Assembly (NCBI GenBank): GCA_007922195.1 | Contig: ML681997.1 | Location: 12,970,142-13,034,141 of the forward strand | Length of the DNA stretch: 64,000 nucleotides | From: Podocnemis expansa | Lineage: Eukaryota; Chordata; Testudines; Podocnemididae | Direction of reading: 5' to 3' | Part shown: in pieces, positions 33,028-46,217 of the stretch | How positions within the stretch are numbered: position 1 is the first letter of the stretch | How the letters are laid out: each line of letters opens with the position of its first letter | Translations under genes and position numbers: made by a program | The notes under the pieces: generated by a model | What the model saw: the letters and a program-made list of their open reading frames with translations, nothing else | Database searches by the model: none | What the model was told of the DNA's origin: nothing

Positions 33028-35217
33028 GTGAGACCTATCAGCATGGCTTCTCACTGCTTTTATCCCATCGTCCCACAGAAGGAATGTCGAGGGTAATGTT
33101 AGGTCTGTTGCACCAAGACTACATACAAAACCCTCTCGCCTGGAACTCTTTTTTCAGACGCTGAACTTGTATGTGGACATGAGCAGCCTTCCCCCATATT
33201 TAGGGCTGCAATTTATGCAACAAAAATGACTGGAACTCCCTTGTTATTCCATGATACTCCCTCACATGAGTTAGATTGTGTGACTTGAACTGTACGCCCT
33301 TGGGCTAGGGCAAATTAAAACAGGCTCCTTTTAAAGAGGAACCTTGGTGTATGGATAGACAAGTCATCAGCTGGCATGAAGAGGTCTTATCTCACTAACT
33401 GGGCTCTTAATTTTATCTTTCAAACCTGACACATTTTCCCAGTGTGAACATTTTGACTCTGGATGTATCTTATCTGAAAAGACTTTCCCAAGTAACTGTC
33501 CAAGAGTAGATACTCAGTATATATGACACAAGACGACTTTCTTGTCAATGCACACCCAGCCCACTCCACGAATGATCTCAAAACTTTAGATTAGGATAAA
33601 ACAATGTGAAGTTTGACATTTTCCTAACAGAAGAAGAAGTAAAAATTAGACTTCTGCTGCATTAGGCAGCATCATTTGTATTTAGTCCTTCCCGAGAGGC
33701 AGTTAACTGCCTATTGTATTCTAATCCTTCAAAAATGGATGTATCTGTAGTCTTTCTTGAGGCTACTGAAGTTCAATTTACCGAATAATGCATGGTTTGG
33801 ATCTGATTCACTAAAATGTTATCTACTCCTCTTTGTGTTGCGTTCCCTAGGATTTCCATCTCCCGTCCTGTCCAGTGGTTCACAGCTCAGACATGTGGTA
33901 ACATATATTCAGAAATCTGGAGGTGGAATGAAGAATGTGCCTGTAACTACCCAGCACCGAGAACTAAACCACTTCCTTTCTACTTCTCTCCTAAGGACAG
34001 AATACACATACTTGCTCTTGCCTCTGTTAAGGGTTAAAAGAATTTATTTGTTACCTTCAAGCTTCATTTTATATCATGTTAATCCATGTATCTTGGAATC
34101 TTTCCAGGCTTGACATGTCATGACCCAGGTGTGCAATACTGCTACACTGAAATATAGTGTTAGGCTGAAGAAAAAGCAAAAAGACATTGCAAATGTGGTG
34201 CCTAATGCAAAAACCCACAAAGTGTATCTTTTTGACCCAAACAATAATCACATGCAATTCCCAGAGTTTGACTCCTATATAGGCCTCTAAAAACAATTTA
34301 TGCCCGATTAAAATTCCTTAACATGTTCCTCTGCAAGAGCTCATTTAAGGCTAGGCTATTAGATCCCAGCCAGAAGTGAGGGCTGACATGGAGTTAGTCC
34401 ACTCCAGGTACATCCTAGGGAAGGAATCATGACTCAGGCAATATCTCTGCTTCCTTTCTTCCTCTTGGACCATAATAATTTATTAATGGTTTATGGAAGC
34501 AGGAAATTACTGCCTGCCAGTATATGATAGGTCAGCTATGCCTCCTGAGACAAGACTGTGGTCCTCACCCTTCCTCTGTGGAACTCATTCCTTGCCTCCC
34601 TGCCTGCTCTGAGGAGGGCATGAGCAGGTGCACATACATGCCCTGACCCTAAGTGCAGACACAGGCCTGTAAAGGGGTGTGTAAGTGAAGTCAGTCTTGG
34701 ATTTGGGCAATAGACAGGGGCCTATGGAAATTCAGAGGTGGCAAAGAACATGCAGAAAGAAGGAAGGCTCAAAAACAACAAGGAAAAGGCACAAAACTCA
34801 ACATCCTCTCCAGCAGGCCCTGATGGATGCTAGCTGCTGTAACAGAGGTGACCAGACTGGGCTAGACAACATGAGTTCTCAAAGACCTTGGCATTTGTGG
34901 GGGGGAGAATAGTTTCCTGAGGCGGTTCTGTTCTCAAACAATTTCTTCACAGGTATAAACATGATTTTGTGCCTCATCAATACATATGACTTCTCTCTTA
35001 CCCAGGGCTTTCATCTGGAACAAACACATTTCTTGTGGCTGGCACAGGTAAAATCCTAACATGCATTTGTGTGAGCTCAATGGATGTTTTAAAACTGTTA
35101 TTCATAGTGTACCCCTAGTTTTAAAAAAATCGCACACTCTTTTTGAAAGGCTATCACTGCACACTACTTTTATTCTTGTAATCCAGAACAATTACACAGT
35201 GACCAAAAAAAGAGAGT
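33028..35217. other. no recognised gene
   Basis: The frame at 33757-34113 (118 codons, plus) is the longest here. It contains no domain I know and overlaps a second plus-strand frame, so it is probably chance. No repeat ends found. Confidence 0.4.
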
Positions 35218-35224
35218 GGCACAC

Positions 35225-35624
35225 AGGGTTGGTCCTGCCATAGAAGTGACTTAGGTGGTTGTCTGGGTGCCAAGAGTTGGACTGGGGTTGCTCCACCCTC
35301 CCCACCTGTGGCCAGCAGTGCTGGTTAGTAGGAATTTTGGCACCTGGGATGCACTGTAGGAAGCAGCTCTGAACGCACACCTCCTCAATGAGCGGCAAAA
35401 CAAGCTGCTCCACGACACCGGGGGCAAAGCCCCAGGTGCCCCACCATAGTTACAGCCCTGGTGGCCAGACCCCTGCCAGCGGGCAGACCCTAGTAGTGGT
35501 GGTGCCGCTCCCCACATGCAGCCAGATCCCTGCCAGGACCAGATCCTGCTGGCAGCACTACTCTGCTGGGGGAGGGCGCCAAAATTACTCGTCCTATGGC
35601 GGCAAAAAAGCTTGGGCCTGCCCT
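35225..35624. mobile_element. possible TIR DNA transposon, GC-rich
   Basis: AGGGTTGGTCCTGCC at 35225 is answered by TTGGGCCTGCCCT ending at 35624, followed by GGCAGCAC versus GGCACAC in front. 'ggcggcaaaaaagcttgggc' near the right end resembles the AGGGC(C)GGC-type transposons common in reptiles. GC richness explains the overlapping open frames on both strands (35251-35795). Confidence 0.45.
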
Positions 35625-37416
35625 GGCAGCACAGCTGCTTGTTTACAAGCAGAGGGGCACCAGTCACTCCACTTTATTCTAGGCCATTATTTTCCAGAGG
35701 CTGATTACACACATGCTTACATAGAGCGGCTCCCTAGCCTGCAAACAGGACAGGAGATTCTGTTTCCCCTGACCCCTCCTTCACACTTAAAGTGATAGCT
35801 TTCAATGGCAACACAGTTCTCAGGCCACCACACATTCCTCTTCAAACCTGCCCACTAGGCTGCCAAGAAATAGCTGAGGATTTTCTTTGTGTGTATGTTA
35901 AAAATAACTTGCAAATTATGTGGCCTTTGCTAGGATCAGATGAAAGACAATACATTCATCTTACTTCCATGTGGATGCACCAAGTCTGAAACCTTTTCAC
36001 ACGTTCTGTGGTATCTTTGGGAACTTCTGAGATAAAGCCAAAGGACAATGGTGGGGGTGACAAGTGGAGAAGAGGAGTAATTAACACCATTGTTCTAGAC
36101 AATTCCAGTGGGAATTCTCATCGGATGTGAAGATCAGCTGTAGGGAAAACACGGAGACTTCCAGTATACTAAGAATCAACATGCACAAAAAAGAGCAGTA
36201 AATACGTGGACAACAGAGTTCTCGAACTTTGGCTGGGACCAATGGGATCCACTAGCTTGTGGGTAAGTAGCAGCCAAATAATGGGGTACTGAGTCACAGA
36301 CCCACAGCTTTCATCCTTAAGGAACTTTTCTTTAGGGTGCCTGGTATGGAATGACTGTCCCATTTCTGAACACATAGGGTCAAGTCCTGCCTGCCTTACT
36401 CATGAGTAGTCCTATTGACGTCAGTGGAACTTGTCAAGGGAGGAGGAAGAGCAGGACGTGACTGTGTATTTTAGGCAGATAGCACTGCCTAGGGGTAGCC
36501 TGACACGTCCCATTTTAAGACTATTTTCAGTTGCTTATAACGTTGCCAGAATTTAACTGTGTGCTGGATTTTTTTCATTCTGAGTGTCCACACCGAGTGG
36601 ACTTGTTCTGGAGAATTTCGTTCATTTCTGAGCCTGAGTCTAGGGAAAATCCATGGTGGTGCCCACATTAAGAAATTCTGCCCCCCCCCTTTTTTTTTGA
36701 AGCTCTAGTGTGCCCTTGGGTTTCAGTGCAGAGGGCAGTGACCTTTGTGTCCATGATGTGACTTTTGCTCTCTTGGTGCAAATCAGCTGAAATATGGCCA
36801 AGTAATAAATATTTTAAAAAATCACAGTTTGCTTGTGGTCAATAGACAGTGGATTTAGCAGCTAAATTCCAGGAAGGGTATCTGCCCACCGGGGTTGCTC
36901 CAGACTGCAGCTGAACAGGGTTTTCTCTGGAATTCCAGTTCTAGGCTGTGTCGGACTGTACTGGGTCCAGGGCTAAGCACTGGCACTGAGAGCAGGGACG
37001 CTGTCTCCTCCGTGCCCTCAGAGATCACCTGCTGGGCCCAGGCAAAACCAGGGAGGCAGCTGCCTGATTTAAATGCAGAGGGAACAGGAGCCAGACAATG
37101 CTGGAACAAATACATCGAGCTGGGTAACAGATTGGGGATAATGGGATGGGTTGGGTTGTGTGAACTGGGACTGGCTGGCCAAAGAAACTGGGACTGGGAG
37201 CATGTGGGGAGAATGGAACCATGTCAAGGGCAAAGTGGAGAGGACAGGGCAGAAGGGACAATACTTGTGGACAAACGGGCAGTTGCATCTGTGCCCACAA
37301 GACAACACTCTCCTTTCAGTGCCTGGAAGGGAGCCTTAGGTTCCTGAGTCGCGCCATTCTTCATTCTTCTGCTATATCTGTGAAATCTACGGAGTGTCCT
37401 CATGGTCCATGTAGAG
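35625..37416. other. no recognised gene
   Basis: The 150-codon plus-strand frame at 36895-37347 lies in GC-rich sequence. It has no domain, no signal peptide and equally long antisense frames. I do not regard it as a gene. Ancient-repeat wording occurs near 36368-36430. Confidence 0.4.
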
Positions 37417-37685
37417 CAACGGTGCCAAACCTTTTTGGTCTATGCCTCCTCTTACCTCGTCTTCTCCTAACCCCATGAGGTGGGGCGCAGAACTGTGGGC
37501 TCAGAGTGAGACCAATGTATGGCCTGGGGCATGGCTGGGGGCAAGAGTAGGGCTGGGGCTGGATGCCAAAGCCAAAGCAGGGCTGAGTGGTGCTCCATTC
37601 ACCCCCCAATGTGGGGGGCTGGCCCAGGGCCCCTCACACCCCCCACCCCAAACATTCCTCTAGAACCCCAGTTTGGGGACCACTG
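37417..37685. mobile_element. hAT-type MITE
   Basis: Left end CAACGGTGCCAAACCTTTTT, right end AGTTTGGGGACCACTG. The flanks ATGTAGAG and ATATAGCA match at 5 of 8. 269 bp, GC-rich, non-coding. Confidence 0.7.
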
Positions 37686-38808
37686 ATATAGCAGATGATA
37701 ACCGACTGCTGCCATGAGTTACTCTGTTAGCTCAAGTGGAAGTGTGATCTGTGGTGGATCAAAGGTCTATATGACACCACACAATGCAATTTCTGTTTTT
37801 CAGTTTGCTTTTTTTAAAAACCGAGGAAATCTAAGGCCCAGAAAAATCTATATTAGAACATTATTAAAGTTACAAAGTCAAGCACTCAGCAGTTAAGAAA
37901 TGCCAGAATTAAGGTTGCCTGTCGTCTGTGGAACCTTAATTGACATTCCTCCCCTCCCTGTGGTGCATGCGATTACACTATATCAAATATGGTGTTTTAA
38001 AGAGAACTCCTGTCTCCTTCATTGCACAGGAAGGACTGGCTCTGGGGATCCGTCAGGGTTGTGTAGGTAAAAGAAGGTATTCTACAGCGCCTTTGCTTCA
38101 TTTCTTGTGGAAATAAGACAGCATAATGTGAATGAGGCAGTGGCTTGGTGGATGAGAAAGGGGAGGGTCTCTACGAAGGCTGCTGGAGAACAGAGTTCTG
38201 CGCCCCCCAGTCTCTATCACAGCGTTCCAGTATCAGGATGGCTGATTCTCTTAAACCAAACCTCTCACAGGAGGTCACCAATTAGGTGTGCCTCATTTCC
38301 TGAGTGCCTGAGCTGAGATCTTGGCATCTGACTTGCAGAAATGCTGAGGACTCACTGAAGTCAGTGAGAGCTGTGCTTTGAACATTGAAAGTGCTGTATA
38401 ATACTAAAAATACTCTGAAAAATCAGGTCCTAAGCATCTCAAAGTGGGCACCTAAAATCAGTGGACACTTTTGACCTTAATCTCACTCTGCCTCCGCACC
38501 CCATTTGTAAAATGGGGACAATACCTTTCACTGACCTCACATGGGTGTTATGAAAATAAATGCATCAATGTTCATGAAACAGTCAGATACTATAGCAATA
38601 AGCTCCATGGAACAGCCCATGAATAATTTAATTATTCTGTCTTCAGATCAGAGCTCATATTGTGTGTAGTCAATAAAGCCTGGGAGCCATACATTGAACG
38701 GAGAGGAGAAAACAACACATTGAGCAGCTTCTCATTAAATGAGCACCATCCATTAAATGAGCACGGAATGAGGTGTGGCCCTTTGGAAAAAGTAATAGGA
38801 CAGGTGAT
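37686..38808. other. no recognised gene; MIR-like remnant at 38475-38590
   Basis: 'accccatttgtaaaatgggg' and 'cctcacatgggtgttatg' at 38475-38590 are the MIR 3' core. The sequence before it has older-repeat wording. No exon supported. Confidence 0.45.
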
Positions 38809-38819
38809 CATGCAATTAA

Positions 38820-39060
38820 GGAAACAAGGAGTCTGGTGCAACTTTTAAAGACTAACATTTATTAATTCGATGAGCTTTCGTGGGAGAAGATCCCAATTTG
38901 TCAGACACTTGAAGATGAGTTCCCCATCTTCAACCATCTGATGAAATGGGATTTTCTCCCATGAAAGCTCATGTGATAAATAAATTTCTTAGTCTTTTAA
39001 GTGCAACCAGAGTCCTTGTTTGTTTTGCTGGACTAGACTAACATGGCTGCCCCTTTGGAA
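38820..39060 (+). mobile_element. palindromic short hammerhead-type retroelement (P2)
   Basis: The left minus arm ('gaaacaaggagtctgg' onward) and the right plus arm meet at CTTGAAGATG-AGTTCCC-CATCTTCAA near 38910-38935. The right arm ends 'ggctgcccctttggaa'. The flanks CATGCAATTAA (38809-38819) and CATGCAGTTAA (39061-39071) match at 10 of 11. The right arm keeps CTGATGA, a 5- to 6-bp stem and GAAAGCTCATG. Same asymmetric architecture as 29361-29603. Confidence 0.9.
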
Positions 39061-39329
39061 CATGCAGTTAAAGACTGTCTCGTAATGCAAACACACATAG
39101 GAGGGCTGAATTAAGGTCCCATGAGCCTGCCTTTTGCAGCCCACGCCAACATCCACTGACTGGCCACAAGTGTTTAACTGCTGTGTAGAGATAACCTGAG
39201 TGCTTCCACCTTAGCCTGGGGCAGCACCTAGCAAAGGGTAAATCCCCCTTCCTACTCAGTCCAAGAGAAAGAAAACAGAGGAAAATTTGAGACCAACAGT
39301 CAGTTATAACCCCGTGGCTCTCTGTCTCT

Positions 39330-40350
39330 GCCCAAGTTAGATAAAAATGGTTTCAGCTGGCAACAGACCCAAGAGATCATATACCCACTGGGGAGAGCCA
39401 GAGTGTAGTGTACTCCAGCCACTCCCTCTACCCCCGAAGTGCAGAGAGAAAGGCATGGGAGCCAACCTAGCTATCACTACATCTGTTGGGGATTTCCATG
39501 ATGCTAGGGGAATCCTAATCAAGGGAGCCTCCCCCCCACCCCGGCTTCAATTGTCTTTGTGCTCCCCGAGTGGTGCAAAGAGAACAGATCAGGGTATGCT
39601 GAGAATTGTAGTCCAGTGACTGAAGGGTACTGCAAGGTGTGCTGGGAAAGGCAATATAAGAAGCAGCCTTCCCTCGCAAGATCATGTTCAGTGTAGGAGT
39701 GCTTCACAATGGGAGTCGGAGAAAGGTATGTGTAAAAGTAGTGTTAAAAAGCCTCCTGGGAAGGCTGAAACCTGTGAAGAAAAAGCCCTGGAAGAGCACA
39801 GGACTGGTGTGAAGGAGCACTGTTAATACCTGTCCTTTGATTAGGGATCTCCGGCTGGAGCTTCCTGAGAGCATGAGAAAAAACACTTTTCCATCTTTCA
39901 TCTTACAGAGGGAGATTAGACCAGGTCCTGTAAGAGAGACTGTAGAGTCTAGCAAGGACTGTTTGCTTTGGTTTGGACTCTTGTTTGCTCTGGAATGCTT
40001 AAATTGCCTTACCACAGCATGCTGGGAGGGGAAACTGAGGCAGCAGCTGCATGGTCACACAGAAAAAGTAAGATATCTATGACTGCCTGACTTTGTTGAA
40101 TTCTGTCTGGGCCTCAGGTTGCAAAGACTGGATGCCACTGCTCTACCCAATGACAAAGCGAGGGAGAACAATGTCAGCGAGACTTTGGCGGGGGAGGGTG
40201 GATTTGTTGTCAGAGTGTAAAAACGTGCCCAAGACATTAGTGTTAATGCCCGCCTCCATCTTGTTGAAAGGCCCCTTGAGACCTTTCATGACAAGTGGCT
40301 TAAAATAAAGCTAAGTCCCAATAAGACCTGTTTGGTCTTAAAACTTCAAC
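39330..40350 (+). mobile_element. candidate LTR with promoter and poly(A) signal
   Basis: A promoter-like cluster (39594-39731) is followed about 570 bases later by AATAAA (40304-40309) and a GT-rich 'gacctgtttggtctt'. 'cctccatcttgttgaaagg' near 40252 resembles a YY1-type site often seen in retroviral LTRs. I found no TG...CA ends or target duplication, so it could also be a host promoter or unrelated sequence. Confidence 0.3.
39594..39612 (-). promoter_or_regulatory. ZNF143/THAP11-like motif
   Basis: On the minus strand it reads ACTACAATTCTCAGCATAC, one or two changes from the vertebrate ACTACAATTCCCAGCATGC promoter motif. A second half-site, GTGCTGGGAA, lies at 39639-39648 and a third, CATGCTGGGA, near 40018. 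An ATATAAG box is at 39654-39660 and a splice-donor-like AAAG|GTATGT at 39725/39726. Confidence 0.45.
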
Positions 40351-40359
40351 CAGACTGAC

Positions 40360-43300
40360 TCTATCTTTCATGGTTCAGATATGTTTTATCCACATTATAT
40401 AGCTCCAGTCATGTTACTCCTCTTCCAGCTTTCCTTTCTGTTTGTTGCTGAAGTCTCTGGTTTTGTTTGGAGGTTCACCATATGCCTTGTCTTCCCTTTG
40501 CCTCTTTTTTGGTGCATGACATACCTTGTAGCCTCCCTGCTTCATTCAATCCTGAACCAGAACCATGCTCCCAGCATCAGAGAATTTGCTACATTATCAA
40601 GACAAACAGCTAAACTACGGAGACTTGTCACCCAGCATTGAACAGTCACATGAGGCAAATGGAGGGGGGTCCCTTTTATTTCTTTTCATAGTGCCTCTAA
40701 TGGACACGCTCTCTTGCACAATGGATAACAGTAAATCAACAGTCTGAGCTCTGCTGCACTCCTAGATAAGAAGAATTTGCAGCTTTAGTGTCTTCGCGCC
40801 ACACACAGTTTAGCTTCACTGCCCTGCCTCTGTTCTCAGAAACCTAGACTAGGATCCCGGGCAGCAGGTTGAGGTTACTATAGTGATGTTTACTTTTGCG
40901 GCAAACAAACTCTCCTGGTATCCATTTCCTTGACTACGCACCTCCTTTCTGAACAATACTAATGTTATAACTTACTCTGCATTCTAGCTTTTTAATTCGG
41001 TTTCACTCCAGAGAGATGCTGATAAGAAAAGCCTCACAATTAAGCTTAAGATGCACGTAAGAAAAAAAAAATCCACACTCTAGCTCTGCAGGCTACATTG
41101 GCATCTTCTAATGGCACTGAGCGTATAAAACTTGGGGCATGAGAACCAGACTAGAAATACACTCTAAGGGGGTACAGAGTTAGCAAATCATAGAAACAGT
41201 GATATTATTTAGAAGTGGGTACATGCATGATACCATCAAAAGGCAATAGGCATTGGCTCCTCCTCCGTTATGTGGAGATCTAGTGTCTTGTGGCCTGGTC
41301 ATTTCTAAATGTAGGACAGGTGTACAAGTGAACAGGTGGTGAAATAATAAGTTGAATAAGGGGTGCAAAAAGGATCATCATCTCTGACTGACCCATGTAT
41401 GCTTATCCCCACTCAGGACCAAATACATCCCTGGTTTGTTTGGGTTTTTTCCATCAGAGAGATGTCGGGGATTTGGCTAACGGGCTGAGGGGTTGGGCTG
41501 CTGACCCCATTCCAAACACAGGTTAAGGGGTCACCCTAGCAGCAAGAGATCAGTGCATTCAATTCGTCATTGCAAAGATCTTTCTTATCCCAGCAGCTAA
41601 ACGTCCTGCACAAGTAACCCCAATTGGAGTCACATTGTGCACAGAATTCAGGGCAGATCTTGTTCTGTCACGTCCTGTGTTTCAGCTTGGGACATCAGTA
41701 GCAGATTAGTCATGATTTGGGACCTAATTCAGGCTAGTGTTGAGGCCTGCACAGGGGATGTGGCTGACAATTCCCTTATCCCAGAATTGGAGGTGGGGTT
41801 TTGGTAGGAGGACTGCTTTCATTTTTGGGGCTGTTTAGGGTAGCAGAGGGAGCTCACCTACCTAACCATGGGACATATTGCCAGAATCCTTCTAAGCCAG
41901 GGAACACAGGTAGCCTGTGGCTCCCCAAGAAGCTTCCTGTGGTAGCTATTCCAGGGCCAGGGGGCCTTGCATTGACTTTGCAATGGTTGGGTGCCAGAAC
42001 CGCCATACTGATCATATTAGCATCCATTTCCTTTTACCTTCCCTGTAACCTCCCCATGCCAAATGGCTTCAAAGCTCTGCAGGTTTTGTTTGTTGGATGG
42101 CACTATTCCTCTGTTCAGTTTGGCTCCAAGGCTTTTAAGTTATTAAATTCCTATTAGCTGCTACTGACTAATAGCTAGCTACATGCAGTATCCTCATTCT
42201 GGCTCCAACACTAGCTATTGTGAAGCTGATGCCCCCTTTCTGCCGCGGTGAACTGGTTACACGTCGCAAAATGTCTCTGGAGCTGAATTCACACTAGGCT
42301 TGGAGAGGCTTAGTAACTGTGCCCAGATGATATGTGAGCTCTGTTGGAAGCAAGCGTGTTTGCCCACAGCATCCCAGCCAGATGCATAAATATGAGGCTT
42401 GTCATTTCATCTCTAGCAGCGTAGACTGCAAGTTCTGTCTTACAGAAATAAAAGATGTGTCGTCTTCATGTCAAGCCACAGAAAAAAGGAGCTTGGATTT
42501 GGAATCCCAGGTACTCCAGTGTGACACAATTGTGACCTAAATCAAATGCAAACAGTTCATTGAGTTCTCCAACCCTATTTTCTCTATATAGAGAGCTGTA
42601 GCTAAAATCTCTGATGCTGAGACTTTAGTAGCTGAACACAGATTGCAGGCTGTGCAATAAATGTGTGCTCTAATGCACATGGATTATTTTCATAGCAGGT
42701 GATATTTAATTGGAGCCTGCTTACAATATTCATATTTAGTTGTCTTATGTCAAGCCATTTTGTTAGACATAGGCAGAATTTCCTTAGCAAGGCTAGCAAC
42801 TGGACACAGAGTTGCTTGCAACCCCACCAAGAGCCACTGCTCACCAATGTTGCCCCACTTCTGATCCGCAATTTTGTCATTGCCTTATTTTTATGGGTTC
42901 TTTCTAAATGGCTGTAACAATTAAGTAGAAAAATCCCAGATGCAAGGGTTAGCTCTGGTAAGGATAAACAACTAGTGCTGTGACAGGTGCACCAAATACA
43001 GGATGCTTTTCTCACACGCTTTTATGATGTGTGATAGACTTCCAGGTTTGACCAGGTTATGTCCCTTCCTCACTGCTACTCGTAAGTATTTTGAGTCGAG
43101 TTTTACTTCTGCAGGGAATCTGGAATAGTGTATGTAACCTCACGGTGGTCATGGTTTAATCACATGGGACCTGATCCAAAGCCCTTGGTAATCCATGGAA
43201 AGAATCCAACTCACTGCAGCAAACTTTGAATCAGGAATGTGTTTCTGAGCCACTGACCCATGTGAGGTGAGAAGCAGCCACCCCACCCTACCGGTAGTTC

Positions 43301-44854
43301 CCAGGTGACGGTGCTTTAGGTACATACCTTTCCTCTTGAGTGGCCTGGAGTGTAGAAAGTCCTTTCCTCTGAGTCCACCTTGCCTATGTCCTGCCATGGG
43401 GTGGGGCAGAGACAACTTCAGCCACTCCTCCATCCCCCTCTGTTAATTCTCTTTATCACAGGCCTAATTTTAAAGCATGTAGCTAAAACTGTCCCTGTTC
43501 AACAAAGCACTGAAGCATATGATAAAATCCAATTCATTTTAATGATCGTTAAGCATATGCTTATTTTAAGCACGTACCTACTCAGTTCTCTGAATCCAGG
43601 TCTTAAGAACATTGAGTTATTCATTCTATCGTTACATGTTCTTGTTGAAAAGACACGCAACTGACAAAATACAAAGGATTTGTGCCTGGGCTTCAATTGC
43701 CAAGCAGTCTTTCAGATCTTCCTCTTTAAGCCTGCTCAACCCTCTGGAAGTCGTCTGGACATGTATTCTAATGAATAAATACGAAAATCTCCTGGTATTT
43801 TATAAAATGATCTAAACTCACTTTGTGTGAGATACCAGTAACTGTGCATGAATCCAATTCTAATTACAGGTAAGAGGCAAAAGTGTATGAAAAGAAACTA
43901 GTATTTACATCCAATTATCAGGGGAGGCGGGAAGGGGAGTTCATGCTTTTATCACTTTCCAACAAATCGCTTCCAGAATTCAAAGACTTCAAGGAAAAAA
44001 TAGTAATAAATTTGCAGCTCAGTTGATGCTGGCTGTAGGCCATGCTTGGTCATGTGACTTCAGAGGCTCTGGGACTCCCATGCTGCCTTGGACAGCCCAT
44101 GGCTCAGAATTTGTGCCATGCCATTCCAATTATACGTATGCAAATAGTAATATGCCTGATTGGTCACTCTCTGTTCTGCTGCCCATCTCAATCTAGTATA
44201 TTTGTGTCTTAATTAGTGCAGGACTGAGCTCAGGAGAGTCAGGTTCTATTTCTGGCATCAGTGGAGGAAAGTCATTTAGGACCAAACCCTGCTCCTCTCC
44301 CGATGAGCCTTGACCTATGTGCTTAGTAGTATATTTATGCCAAACTAGACCTTTGGCTGTTAGACGATGGGGCTGAGAGCATGTGCTGCCACGGTGCCCC
44401 CCAGCTTCAATGGGAGCTTCCTGGGTACGTCTGCAGAGTGGGGAAAATGGAGCCGGGTGGGTGGAGGTGCTACCTAACCTCTGAGGGTAGCATGGAGTGG
44501 ATGCAGCAATGCAGGGCAGTAGAAAGAGCAGCTCTTCTATTACTTCACAGTGTGAAGGATTCATTCTTGCCCCCCAGCTCCTAACTGATACCAAGCCCAT
44601 GGTTGTTTGGTGGTGGGGCTTCAGGTTTGTTTTAATCTTGCTGCAGGGCAGAGGGTTTGACTTTTAATCCCTCTGTGCCACCATTTCTACATTTGTAAAA
44701 TGGGGACAATCCCTGTACAGAACCAGGAAATCTTCTGCGTGAGGGTCGGGGGGAGGGAGGACATACCACACAAATGTAAAGAATTAGGATAGGACTCACA
44801 AAAGTATTTAACCTCACAACTACCATTGATGTCAATTCCATTCTGCAAGTTCAC
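40360..44854. other. no recognised gene; MIR-like remnant at 44650-44720
   Basis: Frames at 42602-43015 (137 codons, minus) and 44193-44600 (135 codons, minus) have no domain and overlap frames on the other strand. 'ctacatttgtaaaatgggga' near 44690 is MIR 3' core. No ends of any other element seen. Confidence 0.4.
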
Positions 44855-44955
44855 CCATCTTCGGAGCATCTGATGAGATGGGATTTTCTCCCACGAAAGC
44901 TCATGTGAAAAATTTATCTGTTAGTCTTTGCGTGCCACACAACTCCTTGTTTCTT
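44855..44955 (+). mobile_element. short hammerhead-type repeat, short arm
   Basis: 'gcatctgatgagatgggatt', TTCTCCCAC, GAAAGCTCATG, 'gttagtctttgcgtgccac', 'aactccttgtttctttc'. It keeps CTGATGA and GAAA. It stops at CTCCTTGTTT without the CCCCTTTGG end. No clear duplication. Confidence 0.8.
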
Positions 44956-45740
44956 TCAATGGGAGTTAAACACCTTTGCAAATCCCACTGTTAGCTATCT
45001 GTGTTCCTGTTAATATTCTGCAGCAAAATCACATAAACCTATGTTTGCAGCATTGCTGTTACTATGGAAATGTGTAGGTTCAGCCTGAAAACATCAGTCA
45101 CCAAGGATAGGCTGGGCTGGGAAGGAGGAAAATCGAGTTTTAAAAGTCTGATGAAGGTGGCAAGAGAAAGTCTGAAAATGACAGAATTCACCTTCAAATC
45201 CTGTGGCTCCTAATATGAAGTAAACAGCATGTTAGAATTAAATACTACACTTTAGAACTGAGTGAGATTTTTCGGGTAATAAAATGTAGTTTCCAGATAC
45301 ATGGAAACATTTTGCAAATTTGCTGAAATGCCTTCACTGAAAAAAAAGCTTCAGAAAATCTAAACATTTTTGTTTTGACATTTACAAAGCAATATTTTTT
45401 TGTTCAAAATTACTTGACTTTTTGAAGCATCTCTCAAGAAAATTTAAGAGAATAAAAGAAAAACACAGCATTTTATTAATCATTTGAGGTGAACAAATTT
45501 ATCGCTTTTTTTATTCCTTAGAGATGCCAGTGAACCAAAAACAATCATTTATTTGAACAGCTCTAATACATTTTCCCCAGAACTTCCTGTATCTCTTGCA
45601 TGATGCATTGTTCCAAATAATTCTGCTTGTTGGTTGAATTTCTTGCACTCGTAATGTAACTGCACCTGAAGCCATAGACAAATGCTGATTGTGCATTTAG
45701 TCTTCTGGGTGAACATAAGCCACTTGTTGCAGCGTTCATA
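44956..45740. other. no recognised feature
   Basis: AT-rich sequence. The overlapping minus-strand frames at 45511-45799 are short and without motif. Confidence 0.45.
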
Positions 45741-46217
45741 GGGTATGTCCACGCATCTTTTAAATCAAAATAACCAGTGTTATAAAAGATTAGGTCCACA
45801 CAACATTTTCTTGTTTTGAAATGACGAGCTCCATCATTCTGAAATGAGACATTATTTCAAAATAGCTTAAATGTACTTTAAATTGAATCATCTGTTATTT
45901 TGAAACAGTTATTTCGAAATAATGCCATTTGGCCGTGTTATTTCGAATTAACGCTTTTGCCCTTCTCCTTCCCAGGGTGCCTTCCTTTTTGTATATATTG
46001 GGTGGGGGCATGGCCCAGGGAGGGGGCCATGTTGCCATACCTCCCATGGTGCCCCTCTCCTGATTCGAAATAGCAAGTCCTGTGTCTGGACTTGCTATTT
46101 CGATTTGAGGCTTTTGCTTATTTCGATTTAAGTTAATTCAAAATAACGATTTTATTTTGGATTAAGTTGTTTTGAATTAACTTATTTTGAAATAAGCGTC
46201 TACGTGTGGACTTACCC
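45741..46217. mobile_element. inverted-repeat DNA element inserted at a CR1 3' end
   Basis: GGGTATGTCCACGC on the left, GTGTGGACTTACCC on the right, and ATA on both flanks (45738-45740 and 46218-46220). The interior carries ATTTCGAAATAA-type words and a GC-rich patch near 45960-46060. The right flank is the first bases of a CR1 3' end, so it landed in or beside that CR1. Confidence 0.8.

Noticed and set aside
35251..35795. Overlapping frames of 135-138 codons on both strands
   Set aside because: They are produced by the GC-rich interior of a probable TIR transposon and contain no recognisable domain.
36895..37347. 150-codon plus-strand frame
   Set aside because: It lies in GC-rich sequence with comparable antisense frames, no domain or signal, and no splice context.
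39594..39731. Calling this a host gene promoter
   Set aside because: No downstream exon could be supported and the surrounding sequence may be an LTR, so it is listed only as a motif and a finding.
42602..43015. 137-codon minus-strand frame
   Set aside because: No motif. Cys/Leu-rich texture typical of chance frames, and an open frame on the other strand overlaps it.
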